Assembly: GCA_910579395.1 (NCBI GenBank)
Contig: CAJTUC010000004.1
Coordinates: 146,819-210,818, forward strand
Origin: an uncultured Lachnospiraceae bacterium
GTDB lineage: Bacteria > Bacillota > Clostridia > Lachnospirales > Lachnospiraceae
Direction: 5' to 3'
Length of the DNA: 64,000 bases
Part shown: positions 1-8,443 of the stretch, piece after piece
Numbering within the stretch: position 1 is the stretch's first letter
Layout of the letters: each line of letters opens with the position of its first letter
The notes under the pieces: generated by a model
Databases searched by the model: none
Told to the model about the DNA's origin: nothing
The model's input: the letters and a program-made list of their open reading frames with translations, nothing else
Made by a program: the position numbers and the translations under genes

Positions 1-1718
1 TGGGTTCCCCGTTCCAGAATAGCCCCCTTATCCACATACATGATACAGTCCGCGTTTTTGATCGTGGAAAGCCTGTGGGCGATGATAAAAGAAGTCCGCC
101 CTTTCAAAAGTTCCTGCAGACCTTTCTGCAGAATCAATTCCGTCTCCGTATCGATGCTGGAAGTCGCTTCGTCCAGAATCAGGATTTTCGGGTCGGCGAG
201 CAGGGCTCTCGCAAAGGAGATCAGCTGCCGCTGTCCCGCGGAAAGGCGGCTTCCCCGTTCATTGACCTCCGTTTCATATCCGTTTTCCATCTTCATGATA
301 AAATCATGTGCGCACACAGTCTTCGCCGCACGGACAACTTCTTCATCTGTTGCTTCCATATTGCCATAACGTATGTTATCCATAATCGTGCCGGAAAATA
401 TAAAACTGTCCTGCATCATGACACCCATCTGCTCCCGCAGCGAGCGGATGGTCACTCCGGCAATATCGATGTCATCGATATAAATATGGCCGGAGTCCAC
501 ATTGTAGAAACGGCTGAGTAGATTGACGATCGTCGTCTTTCCCGCACCAGTCGGCCCAACGATTGCAAACGAAGCGCCGGGAGCAGCCGAAAAGCTAATC
601 CTATTCAAGATTGGATGACCTTCCTCATAACTGAATGTCACATCCCGGAACGCAATCTTTCCGTCAATTTCCGGCATCGGCACGGCATCCGGCGCATCTT
701 TGACGAGCACCTCCTCGTCAATCGTCTCGAAAATCCGTTCCAGATAAGAAATCGCCGTCAGCAGCGAATTATAAAAACTCGCCAGCGTATTGATGGGATT
801 CCAGAAACGGCTGATATATGCAGTAAAAGCGGTCAGCACACCCACTGTAATTCCGCTTTTTCCGCCGTCCAGCATATAGTAAATGCCGATAACGTATACG
901 AAAGAAGTCGTCACCGCCGAAATGATATCCACACTCGGCCCCATCAGAAAGTTAAACTTGACGGCACGCATCCATGCCTGCCGGTAGCTTCCGCTCAGAT
1001 AATTGAAAATATCCGAATTCTTCTTTTCCCTCGTAAAGGACTGCGTGACTCTGATGCCGTTAATGCTCTCCGCAATATAGGCATTCAGATTCGACTGCTT
1101 ATTGCTCTGTATCTGCCAAGCGCGGCGCTGCCGCTTCTTGATCAGCACAACGACGGCAATGAGCACCGGAAGCCCGCACAGACAGATGATCGTCAGCCTG
1201 ACATTTATGAGCAGCATAAATACCAGAATAAAGATCAGGTTGCAGAGGTCCGTGATCGTATTGATGATACCGTTGGAAAGCAGGTCGCTCAGGCTGTTGA
1301 CATAGTTCACCACGCGCACCTGAATCTTTCCGTGAGGTCTGTCATCATAATAGGAAAAGGGCAGTTCCTGTAAATGTTCAAAAATATCGGAACGAAGCTT
1401 ATGAATAATATTCTGTCCGACCTCGTTCGTCACCCTGATCTTATAGCGCAGGCTCAACGAAGCGTACAACGCAATGATAAAGGTCAGAATACAATATCTG
1501 CCGATGGCCGCCATATCTCCCGCCGGTATACATTCGTCCAGCACTTTCATAAAAAACTGTGGAATCAGCATCGTGAACGCTGAAGCGGAAAGCATAACGA
1601 ATATGACAATACCCATCTGCTTTTTATAAGGCGCCATATAGCCTCCGAGACGTTTAAGCTGATTGAAATCAAAACGGTCTTCCAAAATTTCATCTACATC
1701 ATATTTATTGCGTGCCAT
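1..1718 (-). CDS. Heterodimeric ABC exporter, subunit B (3' end cut by window)
   Basis: Half-transporter of the multidrug/lipid exporter type: an N-terminal six-helix transmembrane domain (about residues 30-320) fused to a nucleotide-binding domain. Visible motifs are Walker A GPTGAGKTT (about residue 385), signature LSAGQ (about 493), Walker B ILILDEATSS with the catalytic Glu, and an intact H-loop AHRLS. The last residues are lost past base 1. The ATG at 1718 overlaps the end of the upstream half-transporter by 14 bp, so the two are co-translated and very probably form one heterodimer. The signature carries Ala in place of the first usual Gly (LSAGQ, not LSGGQ), which fits pairing with the degenerate ATP site of the partner. 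Substrate unknown. Confidence 0.93.
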   Translation of the reverse strand, partial: MARNKYDVDEILEDRFDFNQLKRLGGYMAPYKKQMGIVIFVMLSASAFTMLIPQFFMKVLDECIPAGDMAAIGRYCILTFIIALYASLSLRYKIRVTNEVGQNIIHKLRSDIFEHLQELPFSYYDDRPHGKIQVRVVNYVNSLSDLLSNGIINTITDLCNLIFILVFMLLINVRLTIICLCGLPVLIAVVVLIKKRQRRAWQIQSNKQSNLNAYIAESINGIRVTQSFTREKKNSDIFNYLSGSYRQAWMRAVKFNFLMGPSVDIISAVTTSFVYVIGIYYMLDGGKSGITVGVLTAFTAYISRFWNPINTLASFYNSLLTAISYLERIFETIDEEVLVKDAPDAVPMPEIDGKIAFRDVTFSYEEGHPILNRISFSAAPGASFAIVGPTGAGKTTIVNLLSRFYNVDSGHIYIDDIDIAGVTIRSLREQMGVMMQDSFIFSGTIMDNIRYGNMEATDEEVVRAAKTVCAHDFIMKMENGYETEVNERGSRLSAGQRQLISFARALLADPKILILDEATSSIDTETELILQKGLQELLKGRTSFIIAHRLSTIKNADCIMYVDKGAILERGT

Positions 1719-3465
1719 ATCCAAGCCCCACTTTCACTTCTTCGGGAATTTCTCCATATTGGTTCCTAAAAGCCGCCGCATAATAGCCATTCATCGCCAC
1801 CAGCTCGTCATGTGTGCCGCGTTCAATGATACGCCCGTTATCCATAACCAGGATCATATCACAGTCCCGGATGGAAGAAATGCGGTAGGCAATGATAAAG
1901 ATGGTACACTTCTTTTCTATCTTTTTTAACTGCTCCTGTATGTAACTCTCCGTCTCCATATCGACGGCAGAAGTGGTATCGTCAAGAATGAGGATAGCCG
2001 GATCCTTCAAAAGCGCCCTCGCAAGGGAAATACGCTGTTTCTGACCACCCGACAGTCCGACGCCCCGCTCTCCCACAATCGTATCATAGCCTTCCGGAAG
2101 CGATTGAATGAAATGGTTTGCATCCGCCATGACCGCCGCCCGCTTTACCTCTTCAAAAGGGCAGTCCGGCTTGGCATAGGCAATGTTTCCTTCAATCGTA
2201 TCGGAAAAAAGAAACACATCCTGCATCGCCATACCAATATTATCCCTAAGTTCGTATAAATCCAGATCCTTCACGTTGATGCCGTCCACCAGCACTTCAC
2301 CGCTCGTCGTGTCATAGAAACGGCACAGAAGATTCATGATCGTGGATTTTCCGGCCCCGGTGGAACCGATGATACCGATCGTCTGACCGGGGGATGCCTT
2401 AAAATCGATATGATGCACGATTTCTTCATCGTCCGCGCGGTAGGAAACATCCCGAAACTCCACTTTTCCCTCAAAATATCTCCGCTCAATTCCCCGCACG
2501 GGCGGTTTGACGCCCGGCTCCTCCACATAAGTTGCATAAATTTTTTCCACGGAAGTCGTAAAACGCTGGATATCGTTCACCCACCAGCCTGCCATGCGAA
2601 GCGGCACCGTCAGCATCCACAGATAGCCGTTCACCGTCACCAGATTTCCCATCGTAATCTCGCCCTGAATGACCATGTAACCGCCGTAAAGCATGAGAAT
2701 AATGGTCAGCAGATGAGAAAGCATTTCAAAAACAGGCAGATATTTTTTCCAAATCCGGGAAGCATCCAGCTGCGATGCGCGGAAAGCATCATTTTCTTTG
2801 TTAAACTTCCCAATCTCAAAATCTTCTTTTGCAAAGGCTCTTACCACGCGGTTTCCGCTGATATTTTCCTGTACGAAAGCATTCAAGGAAGAAAAACAGT
2901 TACGGTTGCGCTGAAATGCAGGCCGCACCGCTTTGGACTGCAAATAAGTCGTAACCGCGGTAAAAGGAAGAACTGCGAGCATACAAAACGCCAGCCTGAC
3001 ATTCACCGTAAAAATCATAAACAACGCAAACAGAAAAAGCAGCACATTTTCATACAAACTATAAATAACATACGCCACGAAATGTCGGATAGCATCCATA
3101 TCACCGGTCTGCCTGGACATCAGATCTCCCGTACGCTTCTTGTTATAAAAAGCAAAATCTTCCTCCAGAAGCTTGCGGTATACTTTGTCGCGCATTTCAT
3201 ATAATACGCCTTGTGAACAGGTCTCAAAAATGACCTGGTAGAAAAAACGCAGAATCCCCCGCACGCCGGTAACGATGAGAAGCGCCGCGATCAGTTTCGG
3301 CAAAAGAGAATAACCGCCTCCGATGATCACCTCATCCACGATAAGTCCGGAAATATAAGGATTCACAATGGCCAGCGCCGCGATGACCGTCGTCATGAAC
3401 AGAGCCAGCGCCATCATCCATCTATATTTTTTCAGAAAAGAAAAGAACCATTTATTCGCCGTCAT
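1705..3465 (-). CDS. Heterodimeric ABC exporter, subunit A with degenerate ATPase site
   Basis: A 586-residue half-transporter with TMD then NBD. Walker A is GSTGAGKST (about residue 366) and the signature is LSGGQ (about 469). Walker B reads ILILDDTTSAVD, so the catalytic Glu is Asp. The H-loop reads AYRIS, so the switch His is Tyr. In heterodimeric exporters (the BmrCD, LmrCD, TM287/288 class) exactly these changes mark the non-hydrolysing site, whose second half is the variant LSAGQ of the partner at 1-1718. An AGGAGG ribosome binding site precedes the ATG at 3465. The gene diverges from an AraC-type regulator, which may control it. Drug, lipid or peptide export is likely; no specific substrate is visible. 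Confidence 0.95.
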   Translation of the reverse strand: MTANKWFFSFLKKYRWMMALALFMTTVIAALAIVNPYISGLIVDEVIIGGGYSLLPKLIAALLIVTGVRGILRFFYQVIFETCSQGVLYEMRDKVYRKLLEEDFAFYNKKRTGDLMSRQTGDMDAIRHFVAYVIYSLYENVLLFLFALFMIFTVNVRLAFCMLAVLPFTAVTTYLQSKAVRPAFQRNRNCFSSLNAFVQENISGNRVVRAFAKEDFEIGKFNKENDAFRASQLDASRIWKKYLPVFEMLSHLLTIILMLYGGYMVIQGEITMGNLVTVNGYLWMLTVPLRMAGWWVNDIQRFTTSVEKIYATYVEEPGVKPPVRGIERRYFEGKVEFRDVSYRADDEEIVHHIDFKASPGQTIGIIGSTGAGKSTIMNLLCRFYDTTSGEVLVDGINVKDLDLYELRDNIGMAMQDVFLFSDTIEGNIAYAKPDCPFEEVKRAAVMADANHFIQSLPEGYDTIVGERGVGLSGGQKQRISLARALLKDPAILILDDTTSAVDMETESYIQEQLKKIEKKCTIFIIAYRISSIRDCDMILVMDNGRIIERGTHDELVAMNGYYAAAFRNQYGEIPEEVKVGLGYGTQ

Positions 3466-3573
3466 GCCGCACCTCCTCTTTTTCTTTCAGTATAAGGATT
3501 CCGCGCAAAAAGGGAATGTAATATCTTGCATCCTTCCTGTATATTTTTGCTGAAAAAAAGGTTCATATTTTGT

Positions 3574-3602
3574 TTTACTTTTACAGCTCTTTTCAGTACA
3601 AT
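3574..3602 (+). promoter_or_regulatory. Candidate promoter of the AraC-type gene
   Basis: TTTACT (3574-3579) and TACAAT (3597-3602) are separated by 17 bp. The predicted transcription start falls almost on the ribosome binding site, so the leader would be very short; this weakens the call. Confidence 0.33.
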
Positions 3603-3624
3603 GGGGAGAAGGAGTGACGGTATC

Positions 3625-4467
3625 ATGACAGACAGAAAAGAAATCATTGGCGAAGAACTGAATCCGACCTTTTTATTTACATGGAAGGGCACAAGGCTCT
3701 GTGATGAGAAAAAATATCACAGCCACGACCATATCGAAATCGCCTTCATCCTCTCCGGCAAAGGCCGGTATCGGATTGACAGCGAGTTTTATTATGTGGA
3801 AGAGGGAGATCTGCTCATTTTTAATCCGGGCGTGTATCATCAGGCGCTGACGGACGGAAACGGAAAGCCGACAATTGAATTCTTTGTGGGTTTTACAGAC
3901 GTGGCCTTTCGTGAAATGATGCCGAACCGATTCGATATCGCCGATGGACCGATCCTGCATACGACGGGCGAATTCCGGCAGAAATTGTTCCGCATCGTTT
4001 CCAGTATGGACGCCGAAAACGAAATCCTGAGACAGGGCCGCTATTTCATGCTCCGAGCTTATCTGGTCCAACTGATACTGCTCATCGTCCGGGAACAAAC
4101 TGCACCCTTAAAACTGCGCAAAGGCTATGAATTTGAGTCCGTCAGCAAAAAATATGTGGTGGAACAGATCATCAGCTACTTTTCGGACCACTATGCAGAA
4201 AAAATATCTTTAGATCAAATTGCAGAAAACATGTATTTGAGCCCCTTTTACATTTCCAAGATCTTCAAGAGCGAAACGGGGAATACGCCGATACACTATC
4301 TGATCAACATCCGACTGGAACATGCGAAGGAGATACTGGAAAGCGGAGACTATACGAGCATACAGGAAGTGGCCGCCCAGGTAGGCTACGACGACGCCTA
4401 TCATTTCAGCAAGCTTTTTAAAAAGAAATATGAAGTACCACCCTCAAAAATCAAACGGAAGGATTAA
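3625..4467 (+). CDS. AraC-family transcriptional regulator with cupin sensor domain
   Basis: A 280-residue regulator. The N-terminal half is a cupin-like ligand domain (HSHDHIEIAFIL, then a GDLLIFNPGVYH segment). The C-terminal 100 residues hold the two AraC helix-turn-helix units (ISLDQIAENMYLSPFYISKI and SIQEVAAQVGYDDAYHFSKL). The start at 3625 is chosen because GAAGGAG lies 10 bp upstream; the reading frame is open further upstream without a good site. It is transcribed away from the ABC exporter genes at 3465, a common arrangement for a regulator and its target. This class usually answers to sugars or other small metabolites; the effector is not visible here. Confidence 0.9.
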   Translation: MTDRKEIIGEELNPTFLFTWKGTRLCDEKKYHSHDHIEIAFILSGKGRYRIDSEFYYVEEGDLLIFNPGVYHQALTDGNGKPTIEFFVGFTDVAFREMMPNRFDIADGPILHTTGEFRQKLFRIVSSMDAENEILRQGRYFMLRAYLVQLILLIVREQTAPLKLRKGYEFESVSKKYVVEQIISYFSDHYAEKISLDQIAENMYLSPFYISKIFKSETGNTPIHYLINIRLEHAKEILESGDYTSIQEVAAQVGYDDAYHFSKLFKKKYEVPPSKIKRKD

Positions 4468-4913
4468 TATCCTTCCGTCGTTTCTTCTGCACCCTCTTTT
4501 TCTTCGATATCCGCCACGGGCTTTTCCAATCCGTCGATCTGGATATGATTCTTTTCGGCATAATCCCACAGCGCCGCATGGATTGCTTCTTCCGCGAGCA
4601 GGGAACAGTGCACCTTGACCGGCGGCAGGCCGTCCAACGCTTCCATTACCGCCTTATTGGTCACCTGAAGCGCTTCCTGTACCGTCTTCCCTTTGACAAG
4701 TTCCGTCGCCATGCTGCTCGTCGCCACTGCAGCGCCACAGCCAAAGGTCTTGAATTTTGCATCCTGTATTACGCCATTCTCGTCGATATCCAGATAAATG
4801 CGCATGATATCGCCGCACTTCGCGTTTCCGACGGTTCCGACACCGCTCGGCTGTTCTATTTCCCCGACATTCCGGGGATTGTTAAAATGGTCCATTACTT
4901 TCTCACTATACAT
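4464..4913 (-). CDS. nifU: Iron-sulfur cluster assembly scaffold, NifU/IscU type
   Basis: A 149-residue scaffold on which [2Fe-2S] and [4Fe-4S] clusters are built before transfer to apoproteins. The three ligand cysteines are visible in GNAKCGD, TFGCGAA and VHCS. It is the short, single-domain form ending in an acidic tail. The ATG at 4913 is preferred, with AAGGAAA 7 bp upstream, over a GTG at 4934 that overlaps the nifS stop codon. It follows nifS by 17 bp and is the last gene of an iscR-nifS-nifU operon, the usual clostridial order. Confidence 0.95.
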   Translation of the reverse strand: MYSEKVMDHFNNPRNVGEIEQPSGVGTVGNAKCGDIMRIYLDIDENGVIQDAKFKTFGCGAAVATSSMATELVKGKTVQEALQVTNKAVMEALDGLPPVKVHCSLLAEEAIHAALWDYAEKNHIQIDGLEKPVADIEEKEGAEETTEGY

Positions 4914-4930
4914 AAACGTTTTCCTTCCCT

Positions 4931-6112
4931 TCACGCATTCTTTTTCACAAAATCCTCATAAAGCGGGGACATATTCCTAAGCCGCTCCACGATTTCCTTT
5001 ATCCTGTCCACCGTAAAATCAATCTCTTCTTTCGTCGTTTTCTCGGAAATGCTGATACGCAGGGAACCGTGCGCGATTTCATGCGGCAGGCCGATGGCCA
5101 GCAGCACATGAGACGGGTCTAATGCGCCCGAAGTACAGGCCGAACCGCTGGAAGCACAAATTCCGTTCTGATCTAACAGAATCAGCAAAGATTCGCCCTC
5201 TATGAAACGGAAACAAAAACTCGCATTGCCCGGCAGGCGATTCCGTCTGTCACCGTTCAGTCTCGTATAAGGGACCTCCGCAAGAACCCGTTCAATCAAA
5301 TGGTCCCGAAGTTCTGTCACATAAGCGTTTCTTTTCTCCATTTCGCAAATAGCAATTTCAGCAGCTTTTCCCATGCCGACAATCCCGGCCACATTATGGG
5401 TGCCCGCTCTGCGCTGTCTCTCCTGTGCGCCGCCGTGCAGGAAAGAGCGAAGTTTCAATCCCCTTCGGATATACAGAAATCCAACGCCCTTCGGCCCGTT
5501 CAGTTTATGTGCGCTTGCGCTCAGCATATCGATGTGCATTTCTTCCACATTGATCGGTAAATGGCCGAATGCCTGCACCGCATCCGTATGGAACAAAATA
5601 CCATTCTCCTTCGCAATCGCTCCGATTTCCCGAATCGGCTCGACCGTTCCAATCTCATTGTTCGCCATCATAATTGAAATCAGGACCGTGTCCGGCCGAA
5701 TCGCCGCCTTTACTGTCTCCGGGCTGACAAGACCGTTCTCATCCACATCCAGATAAGTCACTTCACAGCCGTTCTTCTCGAGATATTCCGCCGTATGCAG
5801 AACCGCATGATGCTCAATCTTACTCGTAATGATATGATGCCCCTTCGCGGCATAAGCTTCCGCTGTCGCTTTTATCGCCCAGTTATCGGATTCGCTTCCG
5901 CCGCCCGTAAAAAAGATTTCTTCCGGCCTTGCGCCGATTCCTTCCGCCAGAATCTTTCTCGCTTCTTCAATCGCGCCTTTTGCCTTTCCCGCAAAAGAAT
6001 AAATCGCAGAAGGATTCCCGTAATATTCCGTAAAATATGGTATCATAGCGTCCAACACTTCCGGCTCGACCTGCGTTGTTGCCGCATTATCCAAATAAAT
6101 CAGTCTGTTCAT
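4931..6112 (-). CDS. nifS: Cysteine desulfurase NifS/IscS
   Basis: A PLP-dependent enzyme that removes sulfur from cysteine and hands the persulfide to the NifU scaffold. It has 393 residues. Motifs seen are YLDNAATT at the N-terminus, KIEHHAVL (PLP-stacking His), SAHKLNGPKG (Schiff-base Lys) and the catalytic-loop cysteine in SSGSACTSG. The ATG at 6112 follows AGGAGG at 7 bp; an in-frame upstream extension has no support. A hairpin lies between iscR and this gene, so read-through from the iscR promoter is likely but may be tuned. Confidence 0.97.
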   Translation of the reverse strand: MNRLIYLDNAATTQVEPEVLDAMIPYFTEYYGNPSAIYSFAGKAKGAIEEARKILAEGIGARPEEIFFTGGGSESDNWAIKATAEAYAAKGHHIITSKIEHHAVLHTAEYLEKNGCEVTYLDVDENGLVSPETVKAAIRPDTVLISIMMANNEIGTVEPIREIGAIAKENGILFHTDAVQAFGHLPINVEEMHIDMLSASAHKLNGPKGVGFLYIRRGLKLRSFLHGGAQERQRRAGTHNVAGIVGMGKAAEIAICEMEKRNAYVTELRDHLIERVLAEVPYTRLNGDRRNRLPGNASFCFRFIEGESLLILLDQNGICASSGSACTSGALDPSHVLLAIGLPHEIAHGSLRISISEKTTKEEIDFTVDRIKEIVERLRNMSPLYEDFVKKNA

Positions 6113-6117
6113 TATAT

Positions 6118-6184
6118 GCCTCCTAGAAAAAATTTGTGTTGAAGAAGACTTGCTCCGCAAGTCGTAGAACTTCTCTTCACACTA
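6118..6184 (-). repeat. Stop-codon-proximal hairpin behind iscR
   Basis: Starting at the TAG of iscR, the minus strand reads TAGTGTGAAGAGAAGTTC, then an ACTTGC/GCAAGT hairpin, then the complementary arm CTTCTTCAACAC. It has the same plan as the hairpins behind the ferredoxin gene (30773) and the ECF S-component gene (10413). Confidence 0.6.
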
Positions 6185-6616
6185 GATGCTGTACTGGTCC
6201 GACAACTCTGCCTGCCATTCCAGCATATCCGCCAGCGTGATATTGTCTACCACCTGATTGACGGCATCGTTAATCTGCTGCCATATCCTGATCGTCACAC
6301 AACCCTCTTTGCGCTCACACTCTTCTTTTTCCGCTCCAACACAGCCGACCGGAGCCAAATCCCCCTCCGTCAGCCGCAAGATCATTCCCACCGTATATTC
6401 CGCCGGGTCTTTCTTCAAAAGATAACCGCCCTGCGCACCCCGTACACTCCTCACATAGCCCGCCTTATTCAGGGTTGCTATAATCTGCTCCAGATATTTA
6501 TCCGATATCTGCTGCCTTCTCGCCACATCTTTCAGACAGACCGGACCGCCCTCACTATACATCGCCAAATCCAGCATCATGCGCAGCGCGTATCTGCCTT
6601 TTGTTGAGATTTTCAT
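6182..6616 (-). CDS. iscR: Rrf2-family iron-sulfur regulator IscR
   Basis: A 144-residue winged-helix regulator. The N-terminus MKISTKGRYALRMMLDLA and the segment ISDKYLEQIIATLNKAGYV are typical of Rrf2 proteins. Three cysteines in GCVGAEKEECERKEGCV (spacing C-x7-C-x5-C) match the cluster-ligand region of IscR, and are absent from the cysteine regulator CymR. By analogy it senses [2Fe-2S] status and represses its own operon. An ACAGGAGG site precedes the ATG. It heads the nifS-nifU operon. Confidence 0.93.
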   Translation of the reverse strand: MKISTKGRYALRMMLDLAMYSEGGPVCLKDVARRQQISDKYLEQIIATLNKAGYVRSVRGAQGGYLLKKDPAEYTVGMILRLTEGDLAPVGCVGAEKEECERKEGCVTIRIWQQINDAVNQVVDNITLADMLEWQAELSDQYSI

Positions 6617-6664
6617 GATAGACCTCCTGTTTTTCCTATCGACTTAATATGATTTCCTCCAACT

Positions 6665-6693
6665 ATCTTAACACATATATCATACTTTGTTAA
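6665..6693 (-). promoter_or_regulatory. Promoter of the iscR-nifS-nifU operon
   Basis: On the minus strand, TTAACA (6693-6688) and TAAGAT (6670-6665) are 17 bp apart, about 50 bp upstream of iscR. An IscR operator is expected nearby, but no consensus palindrome was confirmed. Confidence 0.5.
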
Positions 6694-6733
6694 TAGGTTA
6701 TAAAATTTTTTTTACTTCAGCCATGCAGCAAGC

Positions 6734-6875
6734 GGAACCCGGACGGCGTATAGTTCCTGCGGAGACCCTTGAGAAACGTCAGTGCTTGGTGAGGTTCTTT
6801 ACGAGCCTAGCATCTGCTACGTTTCTCGCGGAGCGCAAGCGCGTCTCCAAAGGAACTATACGCCGTCCGGGTTCC
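6734..6875. repeat. 142-bp palindromic element
   Basis: A 25-bp perfect inverted repeat (6734-6758 against 6851-6875) encloses further paired segments: GGAGAC/GTCTCC, GAGAAACGT (6771-6779)/ACGTTTCTC (6819-6827), GCTTGG/CCTAGC, and a small GCGC stem. It lies 15 bp behind the tcdA stop codon and about 40 bp upstream of the iscR promoter. No transposase is present. It could be a structured RNA, a long 3' end, or a miniature mobile element. Confidence 0.75.
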
Positions 6876-6889
6876 CTCGGTACCATTCC

Positions 6890-7600
6890 TCATTTTCCAA
6901 AACAAATCCCGGAAAGTTCCTTAACAACCTCCGACGCAATAATGAGACCCGCCGCCGAAGGAACAAACGATACGCTCCCCGGAATAGCACGTCCCTGCAT
7001 AGATAAGTAATTTTTGATGGGTTCTTCTTTAGAATATAAGACTTTTAACTTTTCGACGTTTCTCTTCCGTAATTCCCTGCGCATGACTTTTGCCAGCGGA
7101 CAGACGGAAGTCTGATAGATATCCGCTATCTCCAACTGCATCGGATTCAGTTTATTTCCGGTTCCCATACAGCTGATGACCGGCACGCCCGCCTCTTTCG
7201 CACGCAGGACCAGCTCGATTTTGGCCGTTACCGTATCTATGGCATCCACCACATAAGAATACTGCAGAAGATCAAACATATCCGCATTTTCCGGCAGATA
7301 AAAGCACCGATGCGTTTCCACTCTGGCATCCGGATTGATGGACAGAATCCGTTCCTTCATCACATCCACCTTATCCATACCGACGGTATCAAATGTCGCT
7401 ATGATCTGCCTGTTGATATTTGACATACTGACTTTATCATGGTCGATCAAATCCAGGTATCCAATGCCGGCCCGTGCCAGCGCTTCCACCACATGACCGC
7501 CGACACCGCCTATTCCAAAGACCGCTACGCGCGACTGACGCAGCCTGTCCATTGCTTCCTGTCCCAGTAAAAGTTCTGTCCGCGAAAATTGCTCCGGCAT
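6890..7600 (-). CDS. tcdA: tRNA threonylcarbamoyladenosine dehydratase TcdA
   Basis: An E1/ThiF-like enzyme that uses ATP to cyclise t6A37 of tRNAs to ct6A. It has 236 residues. The nucleotide-binding motif VAVFGIGGVGGHVVEALA sits near residue 30 and NINRQI near 65. TcdA-type features include the MGTGNKLNP segment and the C-terminal VPSAAGL segment. The ATG at 7600 follows GGAGG by 6 bp. It lies 15 bp behind ecfT and is probably co-transcribed with the ECF transporter, with no evident functional link. MoeB or HesA paralogues are less likely because CxxC zinc pairs are missing. Confidence 0.88.
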   Translation of the reverse strand: MPEQFSRTELLLGQEAMDRLRQSRVAVFGIGGVGGHVVEALARAGIGYLDLIDHDKVSMSNINRQIIATFDTVGMDKVDVMKERILSINPDARVETHRCFYLPENADMFDLLQYSYVVDAIDTVTAKIELVLRAKEAGVPVISCMGTGNKLNPMQLEIADIYQTSVCPLAKVMRRELRKRNVEKLKVLYSKEEPIKNYLSMQGRAIPGSVSFVPSAAGLIIASEVVKELSGICFGK

Positions 7601-7615
7601 GATTTCCTCCATTCC

Positions 7616-8443
7616 TCATACAAACGGATTATAAAATCTGCTTCCATCCCGGAAGGTAATGATAAAAGCGGCAATTACAAAAAGAATAACAAACGCAAGT
7701 GTCAGATAATCATTTCTTTTGAACGGTCTTGCAGAATACCATGTGCGTTTCTTATGCTTTCCGAAGCCGCGCAGCTCCATCGCGTTGCTGACGACATCGA
7801 TTCTGTCCATACTGGAAAAAACGAGCGGGAAAATGATTGACGCCATACTCTTGATCCGGCTTACAAACGGCGCCTTTTTGGACATCTCAATTCCCCTTGC
7901 TTCCTGTGCGTGTTTAATCTTTGAGAAATCATCCTGCACATCGGGAATATACCGAAGCGCGATCGCCATAGAATAACCGACATTATAATGTATCCCCACT
8001 TTATTCATAGATGCCGCAAACTCGCTCGGATTGGTTGTCACAATGAACATAAAGACTGCCGGAATGACTGTCAGATACTTTAACATGACATTAAATTCAT
8101 AAAAAAGCTGTTCCTTCGTCAGCGTATAATGACCGAACAAATGCCATAACGGCGTTTCCGTTCCATATATTTTCGTCCCCTGTCCGGGAGAAAAGAAAAA
8201 AATGGCGATCAGATTGATACACAAAAACAGCATGATGAACTTAAAAACCGTTCCGACCTGCTGCCATTTGGTCTTTGACATCGTAAAAATCACAAGGCTT
8301 AACACCAGCATCACAAGCAGCACTCTCGTATCATAAGAAATCATGCTCGTAACAGACCAGAGCAGAAAAAAGATCAGTTTCGTGACACCGCTCAGCCTGT
8401 GAATCCAGGTATCTTTTTCTTCATAGGATAGTACGCGCGACAT
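7616..8443 (-). CDS. ecfT: ECF transporter transmembrane protein EcfT
   Basis: The 275-residue membrane coupling subunit of an energy-coupling-factor importer. It has about five to six hydrophobic segments. The cytoplasmic coupling helices carry two Arg-Gly motifs: AQEARG near residue 180 and AMELRG near residue 220, which dock to the two ATPase domains. Its ATG overlaps the stop of the ATPase gene by one base (TAATG), so the pair is translationally coupled. Confidence 0.92.
   Translation of the reverse strand: MSRVLSYEEKDTWIHRLSGVTKLIFFLLWSVTSMISYDTRVLLVMLVLSLVIFTMSKTKWQQVGTVFKFIMLFLCINLIAIFFFSPGQGTKIYGTETPLWHLFGHYTLTKEQLFYEFNVMLKYLTVIPAVFMFIVTTNPSEFAASMNKVGIHYNVGYSMAIALRYIPDVQDDFSKIKHAQEARGIEMSKKAPFVSRIKSMASIIFPLVFSSMDRIDVVSNAMELRGFGKHKKRTWYSARPFKRNDYLTLAFVILFVIAAFIITFRDGSRFYNPFV

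Noticed and set aside
615..1373. Long plus-strand frame of 252 codons
   Set aside because: It lies antisense to the ABC exporter gene, has low-complexity His/Arg-rich composition and no ribosome binding site.
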